Source: Actinomycetes bacterium
GTDB taxonomy: Bacteria; Actinomycetota; Acidimicrobiia; Acidimicrobiales; RAAP-2
Length of the DNA: 64,000 bases
Assembly: GCA_021793515.1 (NCBI GenBank)
Contig: JAJYSP010000006.1
Span: forward strand, 1 to 64,000
Reading direction: 5' to 3'
The notes under the pieces were generated by a model. It was not told where the DNA came from. It worked only from the letters and a program-made list of their open reading frames with translations, and ran no database searches. A program made the position numbers and the translations under genes. Positions within the stretch are counted from its first letter, which is position 1. Each line of letters opens with the position of its first letter. Shown here piece by piece: positions 1-10,082 of the stretch.

Positions 1-1
1 C

Positions 2-865
2 GACCCCCTCGACTGGCCCGGTGTCCTCACCGGCACCACGGGGCTCTTCGCTCTCGTCTACGGCTTCTCCCACGCCGAGACCACGTCGTGGACCGACGTC
101 TACACGCTCGGTAGCTTCGTCGCCGCCGCGGTGCTGCTGGTCGGTTTTATGGCCGTCCAACGCCGCACGCGATTCCCGCTCCTGCCGCTTCGGGTCCTGA
201 TGGACCGCAACCGCGGTGGCGCGCTCGCGGCCATGCTCGTCGCCGGTTCGGGGATGTTCGGCGTCTTCCTCTTCCTCACCTACTACCTGCAGGTCACGCT
301 CGGCTTCAGCGCCGTGATGACCGGCGTCGCCTTCTTGCCGATGGTGGCGGGAATCTCGATCACCGCGCAACTCTCCAACATCTCACTGCTGCCCAAGTTC
401 GGCCCCCGCCCGCTCATCCCCGTCGGAATGCTGATGGCCGCGGGGTCACTGTGGTGGCTGACCCGCCTCGGGATCCACAGCTCCTATCTCACCGACATCC
501 TCGTGCCACTCATCACGATGGGACTCGGCGTCGGACTCATCTTCGCGCCGTCGTTCAACACGGCGACCCTTGGCGTCGCCAACCACGACGCCGGCGTCGC
601 GTCGGCGCTCGTGAACACCTCCCAGCAGATCGGTGGCTCGATCGGCACAGCGCTGCTCAACACGCTCGCCGCGAGTGCGGCGACGAGATATCTGGTCGGG
701 CGGGCACCCACTGCGCTCAACGTCGAGCTCGCCGGCGTGCACAGTTACACCGCGGCCTTCGGCTACTCGGCGTGGATCTTCGTTGGTGGAGCGATACTCA
801 CCGCGATCCTGTTGCGCTCGGGTGCGCCCGAGCAGCTGGGTGCGTCACCGACGATCGTGCACTAG
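2..865 (+). CDS. MFS transporter, DHA2/EmrB-QacA type (C-terminal part; 5' end outside window)
   Basis: Frame 2 is open from the window edge (DPLDWPGVLTGTTGLFALVYGFSHAE...) through the 131..865 ORF; multiple hydrophobic helices typical of 14-TM MFS exporters. Confidence 0.85.
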   Translation, partial: DPLDWPGVLTGTTGLFALVYGFSHAETTSWTDVYTLGSFVAAAVLLVGFMAVQRRTRFPLLPLRVLMDRNRGGALAAMLVAGSGMFGVFLFLTYYLQVTLGFSAVMTGVAFLPMVAGISITAQLSNISLLPKFGPRPLIPVGMLMAAGSLWWLTRLGIHSSYLTDILVPLITMGLGVGLIFAPSFNTATLGVANHDAGVASALVNTSQQIGGSIGTALLNTLAASAATRYLVGRAPTALNVELAGVHSYTAAFGYSAWIFVGGAILTAILLRSGAPEQLGASPTIVH

Positions 866-871
866 GTCGCG

Positions 872-2584
872 CTAGCCGAGTCGCTCGGTCAGACCCGAGA
901 CGCGGTCCACCTGGCGGTCCGTCGCCGCGGCGATCGCCGCGAGGTCCCCGACCAACGAGACCGACTGCTTCGCCCGCGTGACCCCGGTGTAGAGCAGCTC
1001 GCGGGTGAGCAGTGGCGACCCGACGCGCGCGAGCACCACGACGACGTGGTCGTACTCGCTGCCCTGGGACTTGTGGATGGTCATCGCCCACGCGGGCTGC
1101 GCGTGGGCGATCGCGGCGAGTGGTCGCTCGCGGCCGTCGTCGAACACCACCACGAGCTCGCCGTCGACCTCCATGATGACGCCGACGTCGCCGTTGTGGA
1201 GTCCTAACGAGCGTTGGTTGCGCGTGATGAGCACTGGCTCACCCACCGTGAACTGCGAACCCGCGCTTGCGCGACCCTCGCGCAGGGCGTCACGGACGTG
1301 GTCGTTCCACCACGCCACCGAACCCGGTCCCTCGCGGTTGGCCGCGAGCACCGTGAGTGCGCTCGCGAGCCCGACCAGCGCGGGCCGGTCACCCCGACGA
1401 GCCGCGTCGCGCAGCGCGCGCGCGTGCTCGACGACCAGCGCGACGAGCTCGGTGTCGTCGAAGCGGCCGTAGTGGTGCAGGTCGGTACGCCCGTCGGTCA
1501 TTAGACGCCGCACCCCTTCGCTGTCACCCGCATTCACGAGTGCCGCGAAGTCCAAGATGTCGCGGTTGTCGGTACGGTGCACCGTCGCCAGGCGCGTGAC
1601 GAGTACGTCGGTTTGGGCCTCGTCGGCCACTGCGTCAGCGAGGACGGCCCCCACGTTCACCGAGGCCAGCTGGTGCGGATCACCCACCAGCACCACCCGA
1701 CACGGCGAGGCCGCGCCCGCGGCCGCGCCCAGCAGAACGTCGAGCATCGCCAGGTCGGCCATCGACGCCTCGTCGACGACCACCACGTCGTGCCAGAGCG
1801 GGCGTGGTGGGGCCACGGCGGTGGGGTGGATCCCGAGGAGGTGGTGCAGGGACCCCTCGCGGTCATGGTCACGTTCGAGGACGGTGAACCCGACTCCGGC
1901 CACGGCGGCGTCGAGGGTCTGACCGAGTCGCCGAGCGGCCTTCGCGGTCGGTGCCGCGACGGCGAAGGACATCGACGGTGCCGACGCCATCGCCAATGCG
2001 CGCTCGAGCGTGCGCAGGGCCTGGGTGACGAGCCACGTCTTGCCGGTGCCCGGACCTCCGGTCACGAAGGAGACCCGGCGCGTCAGTAGCCGCCACACGA
2101 CGGCACCCAACTCATCGGCGACGTACCCGGCGCGCGCGAGCTCCGTGGTCGACGCGGTGATGGCGGCCTCGACGTCGGCGCGGGTGAGACCGTCGGGCAC
2201 CTCGAGCACGGTCGCGCGAGCTTCGTCGATCGAACGGGCGACGCGCCACTCCGCGAGCGCCCAGCGTCGAAGCGAGAGGAACCGGTCGTCGAGCACGACG
2301 AGCGGTGGACCGGTCGCCTCGACGGGGTCGTCGCGCCGAAGGAACTGACAGAGCGTCGGGGTCGCGCGCAGCGCGTCGAGTACGGCGTCGGGGTCCTCGA
2401 GCGCGGAACCGACGTGGTCGTCGTCGCGGCGCGCGAGATCCATCGCGGCGTGGTCCTCGCGCACGGCGCGCGCGAGCGCCGTGACGATGTGCACGAGCAG
2501 TGGTGATGAGTCCGTCGGCCCGAAGCGGCGCAGCACCACCTCGGCGAGCTCACGATCCGCGGCCGCGGCGTCGCCGGCGATCAC
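872..2584 (-). CDS. recD: Exodeoxyribonuclease V subunit alpha (RecD helicase)
   Basis: Walker A VTGGPGTGKTWL, VVVDEASMADL, C-terminal AMTIHKSQGSEYDHVVVVL; GTG start overlaps the recB stop (GTGA at 2581-2584). Confidence 0.93.
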   Translation of the reverse strand: MIAGDAAAADRELAEVVLRRFGPTDSSPLLVHIVTALARAVREDHAAMDLARRDDDHVGSALEDPDAVLDALRATPTLCQFLRRDDPVEATGPPLVVLDDRFLSLRRWALAEWRVARSIDEARATVLEVPDGLTRADVEAAITASTTELARAGYVADELGAVVWRLLTRRVSFVTGGPGTGKTWLVTQALRTLERALAMASAPSMSFAVAAPTAKAARRLGQTLDAAVAGVGFTVLERDHDREGSLHHLLGIHPTAVAPPRPLWHDVVVVDEASMADLAMLDVLLGAAAGAASPCRVVLVGDPHQLASVNVGAVLADAVADEAQTDVLVTRLATVHRTDNRDILDFAALVNAGDSEGVRRLMTDGRTDLHHYGRFDDTELVALVVEHARALRDAARRGDRPALVGLASALTVLAANREGPGSVAWWNDHVRDALREGRASAGSQFTVGEPVLITRNQRSLGLHNGDVGVIMEVDGELVVVFDDGRERPLAAIAHAQPAWAMTIHKSQGSEYDHVVVVLARVGSPLLTRELLYTGVTRAKQSVSLVGDLAAIAAATDRQVDRVSGLTERLG

Positions 2585-5500
2585 GCGTCGTCTCCGAGCG
2601 CGTCGGACGCACTGGCCACGGCCGCGGGCGTGACTGACCACTCGGCCAGTCCGTCCTCGGGGTGGGCCGAGGGGTCGCCCACGACGCGCAAGTAGTAGTA
2701 CCCGACCCCGGCGAGGTGGCGCGCGGGGTCGTAGTCGCGCAACGTCCCGCGAAGATGTCGATGCAGGGCGATCGAGTAGAGCAGCGCCTGGAGCGGATAG
2801 TGCTCGTGCTCCATGGACGCGAGGAGTCGCGTGCGCGCGTAGGGGCGCTCGGCTCCGGGTAGCTGATCGGTCTTGTAGTCGACGATTGCGAATCGGCCGT
2901 CGGATCGGCGCACGACGAGGTCGAGGCTACCGATGAGGAACCCTTCGTCGAGGCCGTCGACGTCGCTCGCGAGCCGGGCGAAGTAGTCGCAAAAGAGCCC
3001 GTCACCGCGGGGGCCCGAACGGTCGAGCTCGAGCATCGCCAGTGCCGCCGCCGAGAGCCGTTCGCGGCGACGCCGCTCGCCGAGGGCGAGCACGAAACGC
3101 ATCTCGCGCGCCACGTCGCGTCGGGCCAGTTCGCCGAGAGCGAGGTCGTCGAGCAACGGGGCCGTCGGCCGCCCGAGCAGCGCCGTCGTCGCGCTGAGGA
3201 CCGCCTCGAGGTTGTCGGTCACTTCGGACGCGGTGAAGCCCTCGCGCTCGAGCACGGCGACGGCGACGGCGCGCGGATCGCGGGCCTCGACGCCGACGAG
3301 GTGTTCAAGCAGTGCGTGCACCGCTGCGCCCAGGCGGGCACCGGCCAGTGAGCCAAAGACTGACCGCACGCCGGGCGACACGTCCACCACGTCGGACCCG
3401 TCGACCTCGCGCACCGTCTCGTCGTACCCACCGGTTCGCTCACTCTGGTCATCGGGTTCGCTCAACACGGGCGCGGTCGACTTGAGGGTCTTGGCGAGGT
3501 CCGTGTAGGACCACCGGCGTCGTTGCCAGTCGATCGACGGCGCACTGCCCGCCGCGAAGACACGAGGCTCGCGCGCGGCCACAGGGGCGGAGGCACGCTC
3601 GGCGGCGGCACCAACAAGCCCGTCGCCGATGGTGTAGATCGAGAACCGGTTGACACCGCCCCACAGGTCACGCAGGGCCGCGGTGGGATCGCTCTTCACC
3701 GCCTTCTCGCCCGTGGCGATCACGTTACGTTTCGATTCCATGAACAGCGGCCACACGTCGTCGACCGACCGAGCGGTGAGTGCCGGCGGGGACACCGCTC
3801 GGTCGAAGACGAGTCGCGCGAACTCCCCACCCAGCGGTTGTCTCGACGCGGCGGCGAACCACACGACCAGGTGGCGCTTGGCGCGCGTCAGCGCGACGTA
3901 GGCGAGTCGACGGTGTTCGGCGAGATTGCTCGCAATGACGCGCCGGTTGCGCGAGACCGGGTCACCCCACCCGATCCCCGAACCGGCGTCCACCACCACG
4001 TGGTCCACGTCGACCCACTGGCGAAGCGATCGGGAACCGTCCGCGTCGATGCGCGGGTACTGCTCGTTGAGAAACGGCACGAGCACCGTGTCGAACTCGA
4101 GGCCCTTGGCCTTGTGGACCGTCATAACGCGCACGGCGTCGCTCTCGGTCTCGAGGCGCCGCGCGCGCACGCTCGGCTCGGCGTCGTCGGCGGACGCGAG
4201 GTCGTCGAGCCAGTCGAGCACGAGGGGCAGAGACCGCACGGTGCGACACTCCACGCCCAACATCTCAGACAGGTGCCAGAGATCGGTCACGTGCCGTTCG
4301 CCATCGCGTAGCGACATCACCGTGGTGAGGACGGTTCGGTGGTGCAGGAAGCGGGCAATTGCGGCCACGCCGTGCATCGAGAACTCCTCGACGAGCCGGT
4401 TCACGAGCTCGTCGGGTTCACCGTCACGCCCGAGGGCGTCGCGGAACCACGAGACCCGTAGGACCTCGGTGTGGGCCGACTCGTCGGGGTCGGCCAGGGC
4501 CACGAGAAGCAAGCGCACCTGGAACGCCGCACGACTGGTGGCGACGCTCTCGTCAGCTGAGGTCGTCGCGGGAATCCCCCGGCGTGCCAGGTGGTGTTGG
4601 ATCTCCAGGCACTGATACCTCGTTCGACAGAGCACGGCCACCGCGCTGTAGGGGACGCCACGGGCGTGCACCAGTGCGACGTAGTCGCCGACCTCGTGAC
4701 GCACCATCGCGTCGTCCTTGGGACCCACGCGCAGGTGCATCGGTGCGGACTCGTCGCCGAGGGCGAGACGGTGAGGTGTCTCATCGCTTTTCAGGAATGC
4801 TCGCGCGGGCGTGAAGTCGATCGCGAGGTCGTCACGGTCGTCGACGTCGTAGCGGAAGGACGCCCCGTCGAAGAACTGGTTGACGCACGCGAGCAACGCG
4901 GGGTCCGAACGGTGATTGTCGGGCAACGTCGTGACCGGCACGCCCCGGGTCTCGCACATCGAGCGCACCGCGAGGAAGGTCTCGACGCTGCCCGAACGGA
5001 AGAGATAGATCGCCTGCTTGGGGTCACCGACCACCACGAGTCGGGTCTCAGGCGCGTCGAGGAAGAGTCGGGTAAAGATCTCCCACTGCAAGTGGTTGGT
5101 GTCTTGGAACTCGTCGATCATCACCACGCGGAACCGCTGTCGCATCCGCGCGATGAACGCGGCCGAACCGGCGTCACGGGTCCGCTCGAGCAACCCCAGC
5201 ATGACGTCCGAGAAGGTCGTGGCCCGAACGTGGCCGAGCAGTTCGCCGAAGCGCGCGACGATCCGATAGGCGAGGTCTCGTTGCACTCGCGCGGCGCGCG
5301 TCACCTCGTCGACGTCGGGGTCGTCGTCGGTCGGCAGGACCACGAGCGACGGCGGCGCCGTCACCCGTCCCTCGTTGACGCGCAGACCGGCGTCGTAGAG
5401 GGCGCGCGCGACCGCGCGCACCGTGTCGAGCGTCGCGTAACGATCGAGGAGGGCGGCGTCAACGGGCGAGCCGAGGGCGTGCGCCGCGATGGCCTCATTG

Positions 5501-5976
5501 CACGCCTGGCGCCATTGTCGCTTCGCCTGGGTTGTCGAGCGCGCGGCGCCCTCCACGTGCTCCGCGGCGAAGGAGTCGATGGTCTGGGCGTGCAACGCGT
5601 CGAGCGTCGCCAGTCGCTCACGACCGGCGACGAGCAGTTGCGTGCGACGACTGGGGTGAAGCGCCGCGAAGTACTGTTCCCAGGCCTGTTCCGGCGAAGC
5701 GGCACCGACTTCGAGACGTTCGAGGAGCTCCAGCACCTGGCGAAGGTGAGCGCGTACGCGCCCGCGCAGCTCGCGCGCGGCGTCACGGGTGAAGGTGACG
5801 AGCAAGAGCTCGTCGGGTGAGACCCCGTCTTCGAGCATGAACCGCACGGCGAGGTGGGCGAGCGTCCACGTCTTGCCACTGCCCGCGCTCGCCTCGATGA
5901 GCAGCGGGTGCGGCACGGCGTCGTGACCGTCGACCCGACGAAGTGGGCTCGTGGCGACGTCGAACGTCTCGGTCAC
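2581..5976 (-). CDS. recB: Exodeoxyribonuclease V subunit beta (RecB, UvrD-like helicase/nuclease)
   Basis: LIEASAGSGKTWTLAHLAVR, VVMIDEFQDTNHLQWEIF, VMTVHKAKGLEFDTVLVPFL, nuclease motif GSLDLVVRRSDGRFAIVDYKTDQL. Confidence 0.95.
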   Translation of the reverse strand: MTETFDVATSPLRRVDGHDAVPHPLLIEASAGSGKTWTLAHLAVRFMLEDGVSPDELLLVTFTRDAARELRGRVRAHLRQVLELLERLEVGAASPEQAWEQYFAALHPSRRTQLLVAGRERLATLDALHAQTIDSFAAEHVEGAARSTTQAKRQWRQACNEAIAAHALGSPVDAALLDRYATLDTVRAVARALYDAGLRVNEGRVTAPPSLVVLPTDDDPDVDEVTRAARVQRDLAYRIVARFGELLGHVRATTFSDVMLGLLERTRDAGSAAFIARMRQRFRVVMIDEFQDTNHLQWEIFTRLFLDAPETRLVVVGDPKQAIYLFRSGSVETFLAVRSMCETRGVPVTTLPDNHRSDPALLACVNQFFDGASFRYDVDDRDDLAIDFTPARAFLKSDETPHRLALGDESAPMHLRVGPKDDAMVRHEVGDYVALVHARGVPYSAVAVLCRTRYQCLEIQHHLARRGIPATTSADESVATSRAAFQVRLLLVALADPDESAHTEVLRVSWFRDALGRDGEPDELVNRLVEEFSMHGVAAIARFLHHRTVLTTVMSLRDGERHVTDLWHLSEMLGVECRTVRSLPLVLDWLDDLASADDAEPSVRARRLETESDAVRVMTVHKAKGLEFDTVLVPFLNEQYPRIDADGSRSLRQWVDVDHVVVDAGSGIGWGDPVSRNRRVIASNLAEHRRLAYVALTRAKRHLVVWFAAASRQPLGGEFARLVFDRAVSPPALTARSVDDVWPLFMESKRNVIATGEKAVKSDPTAALRDLWGGVNRFSIYTIGDGLVGAAAERASAPVAAREPRVFAAGSAPSIDWQRRRWSYTDLAKTLKSTAPVLSEPDDQSERTGGYDETVREVDGSDVVDVSPGVRSVFGSLAGARLGAAVHALLEHLVGVEARDPRAVAVAVLEREGFTASEVTDNLEAVLSATTALLGRPTAPLLDDLALGELARRDVAREMRFVLALGERRRRERLSAAALAMLELDRSGPRGDGLFCDYFARLASDVDGLDEGFLIGSLDLVVRRSDGRFAIVDYKTDQLPGAERPYARTRLLASMEHEHYPLQALLYSIALHRHLRGTLRDYDPARHLAGVGYYYLRVVGDPSAHPEDGLAEWSVTPAAVASASDALGDDA

Positions 5977-8900
5977 GAGGTCGCTCCACCGCAGAGCGCC
6001 ACCGGCCAGGCCGGTCCACCGGGTGAGCTCGACGTCACCACCACATCGTCAAAGAGACGGCGGACCCGTCGTGAGGCATCGCGAAAGGCACCCCCGTCGA
6101 GCTCGGTGAGCTCGTCGAACGTGAAGGGTAAGAGCAACTGGTTCACCCCTGAGGTACGATCCCCGCCTGGCGCCCCCGGTCGTCCCTCCCACGCCGCTGC
6201 GGCACTCTTGGTGTAGATCGTGTCGAGGTCGTCACGCCCCGAGCCGGCGAGCGACGGCCGATAGAGGTGCCGGGGCGGCGCGTCGAACTGCTCGCGATAC
6301 ATCGTCACGAGTCCTTCGAGCAGGCGCGCCGCTGCTGCGACCGAGTCGTCACCTCGCCAGGTGAGGGTGACGAATGGATTCGTCGCGGGGGGTTCGGATT
6401 CGTAGTCGGGACGCACGATCGCCGCCACCACCGCGGTGCCTCGCTCTACCGTCGCCACCGCGATCGTCACCAGGGCGTCGACCAGTGCCGTGGCGACGCC
6501 CTTGGAGACCGTCCACTCGACGAGCACGGGACCGCACGAGGTCTCGTAGACCTCGATGACGGGGCGCACCACCCGAAGCCCGGGAACGGCCACCGAAGCG
6601 GGCCGTTCACTCCAGGCCGCCCGCACCGCACCGACCAGTGCCAGGTCGCTCTGGAAGTGCTCGACGAAGGAGACGAGCGCCGCCTCGTTGACGCTGTGAC
6701 GCACTCGATCGCGCAGACCTGTCGCGACGGCCGCGACCGGGTCATCGGGGTGGTGGCCCGGCACGGTCACCTCCCCGGTCGCGAGGGCGCGACGCACGAT
6801 CGACTGTCGCACCCGCCACAGTGCGAGGCCGTCGCCGATGTCGAGTCGGGGTACGTCGGGCAGTTCGGCGCGCTGGTCGGCCACCGCGGCACCGTCAAAG
6901 ACGGTCTCGAGGAACGACCGTTGGGGATCCTTCACGAACTGGATCAGCCGCGACAGCTCGAGCACCGCGGGCGCCGTGGCGTCGGGCATCGTTGAGGGCG
7001 TGACGGCGAGGTCGTCCTCGAGTGACGGAGCGGGCTTGTTGATGAGCATCGTCGCCAACGCTGCCGCGGTCGGATCGAGGCTGAAGGATTCGTCGCCGTC
7101 GCCCTCCTCGGCGAGGTCCGCGGCCTCGACGGAATCGCCGTCAACACGAGTGGAGAAGGCGTACCGCGGGTGCGACCGCCACGGTATGGCTAGACCCACC
7201 CCGTCCGGTCCCGCGGTCGAGAGCGCCTCGGTCAACTCGGCGAGCACGAGGGCGGGCGCGAGCGGTGACCCGTCACCCACCTCACGGTCGTTGGTCACGA
7301 GGATCACCCGGTCACTCGTCGTCGCGACGAGTGACAATAGTGCAGCGCGGAACCGATCGCGCGGCGAGGGGTCACCGACCCTCGCCTCGCCGAGGTGTGG
7401 GCCGCTCGAGGACAGTGACGGGAGCAGCTCGTCGTCGAGTCCGAGGATGCAGGTGACCCGGTAGGGGGCGTGGCTGAGCGCGTAGGGACCCTGAACGGTG
7501 ACGCCGCCGCGGCCGATAACGGAGCTACCGCCGACGCCGGTTGACACCTGTTCGAACAGTTCGCGGGCCTCGTCAAAGGTGAACGAGCCCTCGCTCGTGC
7601 GCGCGAGGGCGTGGAACCGATCGAGGACCCGATCCAGGCCGACGTCGAGCGCGCCGGCCGGACTCACCACCAGCTGCGCCCAGTCGGCGAAGAGCTCCAT
7701 CCACGCCGGAAGCGTTCGCGCCACGCGCGCCGCCTCGCTCGCCTCGACGAGCGCGTTGAGCAGTCGCGAGACCGCGGCCATGACCGGTAGGTCCGCGGGC
7801 ACCCCGACTGGCCAGATCGGCAGGTCACCCGGCGAATCGGCGACGTCAAAGACTGACGCGAGCACTCCGCGGTCGCGGAACCGACCCCAGGTCCCCGCGT
7901 CGTCGCCGGCGCTGAAGGCCGCGACCGGCTCTCGGGACCGTCCGTCGAGACCGAGACTTACACCGCTCGCGAGGGCGAGCTCGAGGACACGCTCGACGTC
8001 GCGGCGCGTCAGTCCCACGCCCTCGTGGGCCGCCGGTTCGCTGAGCAGCGAGACGACGTCATAGATCGTCCCGTGCGAGGCGACCGTCGCGAGCAGCGTC
8101 GTGAAGCCGCTGAGTCGAGCGCTCGCGTGGGCGACAGTGGGGTCGGCGACCTCGAACTGGAGTGTCGGCGCTGTCGGGTCGCCGTGACGTGTCCAGTACT
8201 CGTGCATCAGTGCTACGAACCGCTCGGCGTCCGGGGTCACCACGCGGACCTCGTGCGGTGCCGCGGCGACCTCGCCGATCGCGGCCAGTATCGCGTCTCG
8301 AGCGATTTCGACCTGGCGCGCGTACCCGACGGCGCCGTGAACCACGAGCAGGTTCGTGCTGCGCAGGCTGTGTGCGACGTGGTCCGAAGCGGCGTGGAGC
8401 CGGGCCACGACCTCGGCGCGCATCGCGGTCGTGGCTTGGTTCTCGACCATCGTCCATCGCGCCGACGGACAGTTCACCCGCCACCGCTCCAGGTGTGCAC
8501 TCGTGCCGCGCGACCAGCGCGCGGCGAGCGACGCACCGTCGAGGTCGTCGGGCCCGGGCGCGACAAAGTACCCGTCGACGTTGACGCGTTCGCCGACTCG
8601 CGCCACCACCCGTGTCATCAAGTCCCCCATCGACAACTCACCGCAGTCAAAAAGGACGAGTCGATCGCCGAACACATCCTCGACTCGTTCGAGCCCATCC
8701 TCGAGCGCCGCCCACGGCAACGCCACACCTCGCTCGTTCAAGCGACCCAGGACCGCTCGTTCCCGTTCGTTGCCGTGCGATTCGAGGTAGTCGTCAAGTT
8801 GCTCCGGGCGCCAGTAGAGGACGTCAGCGAGACGCTGAGCGCGTCGCCACGCTTCGTTGACGCTGAGGTGTCGCTCGTCGCGACGGTCGGCGAGCATCGC

Positions 8901-9203
8901 GAGTGCGAACCCGTCAACGCCCCAACGCTCCAGGTCATCGGGATCCTCGTAGAGGGCTCGACCGATGAAGGTGGCGGGCAGGATCACATCGAGGTTCGCC
9001 GCAACGCCGTCGAACCCACCCGAGGCGCGACGCGCGAGTGCCTGTTCGAGCCACTGACCGACGAGTGAGTTGGGCACGACGACGGTGCGGGGAGTCAGGG
9101 GGTCGACTCGACGAGACGCACCGCCCAGCGCGTCAGCGAGTCCACCGAGGTCCTCGCCGATCCAGAATGTGGTGTCGGGCACGGTTCCGAAGATATCCGC
9201 CAC
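5973..9203 (-). CDS. recC: Exodeoxyribonuclease V subunit gamma (RecC)
   Basis: 1076 aa, upstream of and overlapping recB by ATGA; RecC-like segments (VVPNSLVGQWLEQALA..., VTVQGPYALSHAPYRVTCILGLDDELLPS). Confidence 0.9.
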   Translation of the reverse strand: MADIFGTVPDTTFWIGEDLGGLADALGGASRRVDPLTPRTVVVPNSLVGQWLEQALARRASGGFDGVAANLDVILPATFIGRALYEDPDDLERWGVDGFALAMLADRRDERHLSVNEAWRRAQRLADVLYWRPEQLDDYLESHGNERERAVLGRLNERGVALPWAALEDGLERVEDVFGDRLVLFDCGELSMGDLMTRVVARVGERVNVDGYFVAPGPDDLDGASLAARWSRGTSAHLERWRVNCPSARWTMVENQATTAMRAEVVARLHAASDHVAHSLRSTNLLVVHGAVGYARQVEIARDAILAAIGEVAAAPHEVRVVTPDAERFVALMHEYWTRHGDPTAPTLQFEVADPTVAHASARLSGFTTLLATVASHGTIYDVVSLLSEPAAHEGVGLTRRDVERVLELALASGVSLGLDGRSREPVAAFSAGDDAGTWGRFRDRGVLASVFDVADSPGDLPIWPVGVPADLPVMAAVSRLLNALVEASEAARVARTLPAWMELFADWAQLVVSPAGALDVGLDRVLDRFHALARTSEGSFTFDEARELFEQVSTGVGGSSVIGRGGVTVQGPYALSHAPYRVTCILGLDDELLPSLSSSGPHLGEARVGDPSPRDRFRAALLSLVATTSDRVILVTNDREVGDGSPLAPALVLAELTEALSTAGPDGVGLAIPWRSHPRYAFSTRVDGDSVEAADLAEEGDGDESFSLDPTAAALATMLINKPAPSLEDDLAVTPSTMPDATAPAVLELSRLIQFVKDPQRSFLETVFDGAAVADQRAELPDVPRLDIGDGLALWRVRQSIVRRALATGEVTVPGHHPDDPVAAVATGLRDRVRHSVNEAALVSFVEHFQSDLALVGAVRAAWSERPASVAVPGLRVVRPVIEVYETSCGPVLVEWTVSKGVATALVDALVTIAVATVERGTAVVAAIVRPDYESEPPATNPFVTLTWRGDDSVAAAARLLEGLVTMYREQFDAPPRHLYRPSLAGSGRDDLDTIYTKSAAAAWEGRPGAPGGDRTSGVNQLLLPFTFDELTELDGGAFRDASRRVRRLFDDVVVTSSSPGGPAWPVALCGGATS

Positions 9204-9291
9204 GTGCGACAGGGCCAGTGAGCGGCACCGCCAGCGCCCGGCGACGGCGGTATCATCGACTAGGTCTCAATTCGACACCGGGAGATGGCGC

Positions 9292-10068
9292 GTGGCCCTG
9301 TCGCGGTCCCTATATCGGCTCTACGAGCGACGTTTGGCATCAAGCCTTCCGACGTCCTCACTGCCACGCCATATCGGCGTCATCATGGACGGCCACCGAC
9401 GCTACGCCCGCGAAGAGGGCGGCGAGTATCGCACGAGCTATCAGGCGGGCATGTCCAAGTTCGAGGAGTTCCTGACCTGGTGCGCGGACCTCGATATTCG
9501 AGCCGTGACGGTGTGGGTCCTTTCGACCGAGAACCTCCAGCGCCCGACAGAGGAATTGGAGCCGTACTTTGACGTGTTGAACGGACTCTTCGAGCGCCTC
9601 CCCGCCCAGGCACAACGACTCGGCTTCTCCCTCGCGGTGAGCGGCAGTCTGGACCTGCTCCCGCCGACCCTGGCCCAGGCGGCAAAGCGAGCGGTCGATC
9701 AGACGACGTCGATCGCGAACCCCACGATGGCCGTGAACATCGCCCTGTGCTACGGCGGTCGTCAGGAGATCGTGGACGCGTGTCGGTCCCTCGTGACTGA
9801 CCTCGCCGACCAGGGCATCGCCGCCGACGAGATCGCCGAGCGGATCGACGCCGACGGCATCGCCCAGAACCTCTACGCCGCCGACCTACCCGACATCGAC
9901 CTCGTGATCCGCACCAGTGGCGAGTCTCGGCTGTCGGGCTTCCTGCTCTGGCAGTCGGCCTTCGCCGAGTTCGCCTTCGTCGACCCCTACTGGCCGGCCT
10001 TTCGCCGCATCGACCTCCTACGCGCGCTGCGTGACTTCACGCGCCGCGAACGTCGCTTCGGCAAGTAG
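9292..10068 (+). CDS. Isoprenyl (cis-prenyl) transferase, UppS family
   Basis: HIGVIMDGHRRYAR, VLSTENLQRP, DLVIRTSGESRLSGFLLWQSAFAEFAFVDPYWPAF; GTG start preceded by GGGAG. Confidence 0.9.
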   Translation: MALSRSLYRLYERRLASSLPTSSLPRHIGVIMDGHRRYAREEGGEYRTSYQAGMSKFEEFLTWCADLDIRAVTVWVLSTENLQRPTEELEPYFDVLNGLFERLPAQAQRLGFSLAVSGSLDLLPPTLAQAAKRAVDQTTSIANPTMAVNIALCYGGRQEIVDACRSLVTDLADQGIAADEIAERIDADGIAQNLYAADLPDIDLVIRTSGESRLSGFLLWQSAFAEFAFVDPYWPAFRRIDLLRALRDFTRRERRFGK

Positions 10069-10082
10069 CCGCCGCGGATCGG

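Noticed and set aside
3523-4311. 262-aa plus-strand ORF within recB
   Set aside because: Antisense artefact; no start context or homology-like signal.
4591-5820. 409-aa plus-strand ORF opposite recB
   Set aside because: Charged, His/Arg-rich composition typical of antisense frames in GC-rich DNA; recB motifs are unambiguous on the other strand.
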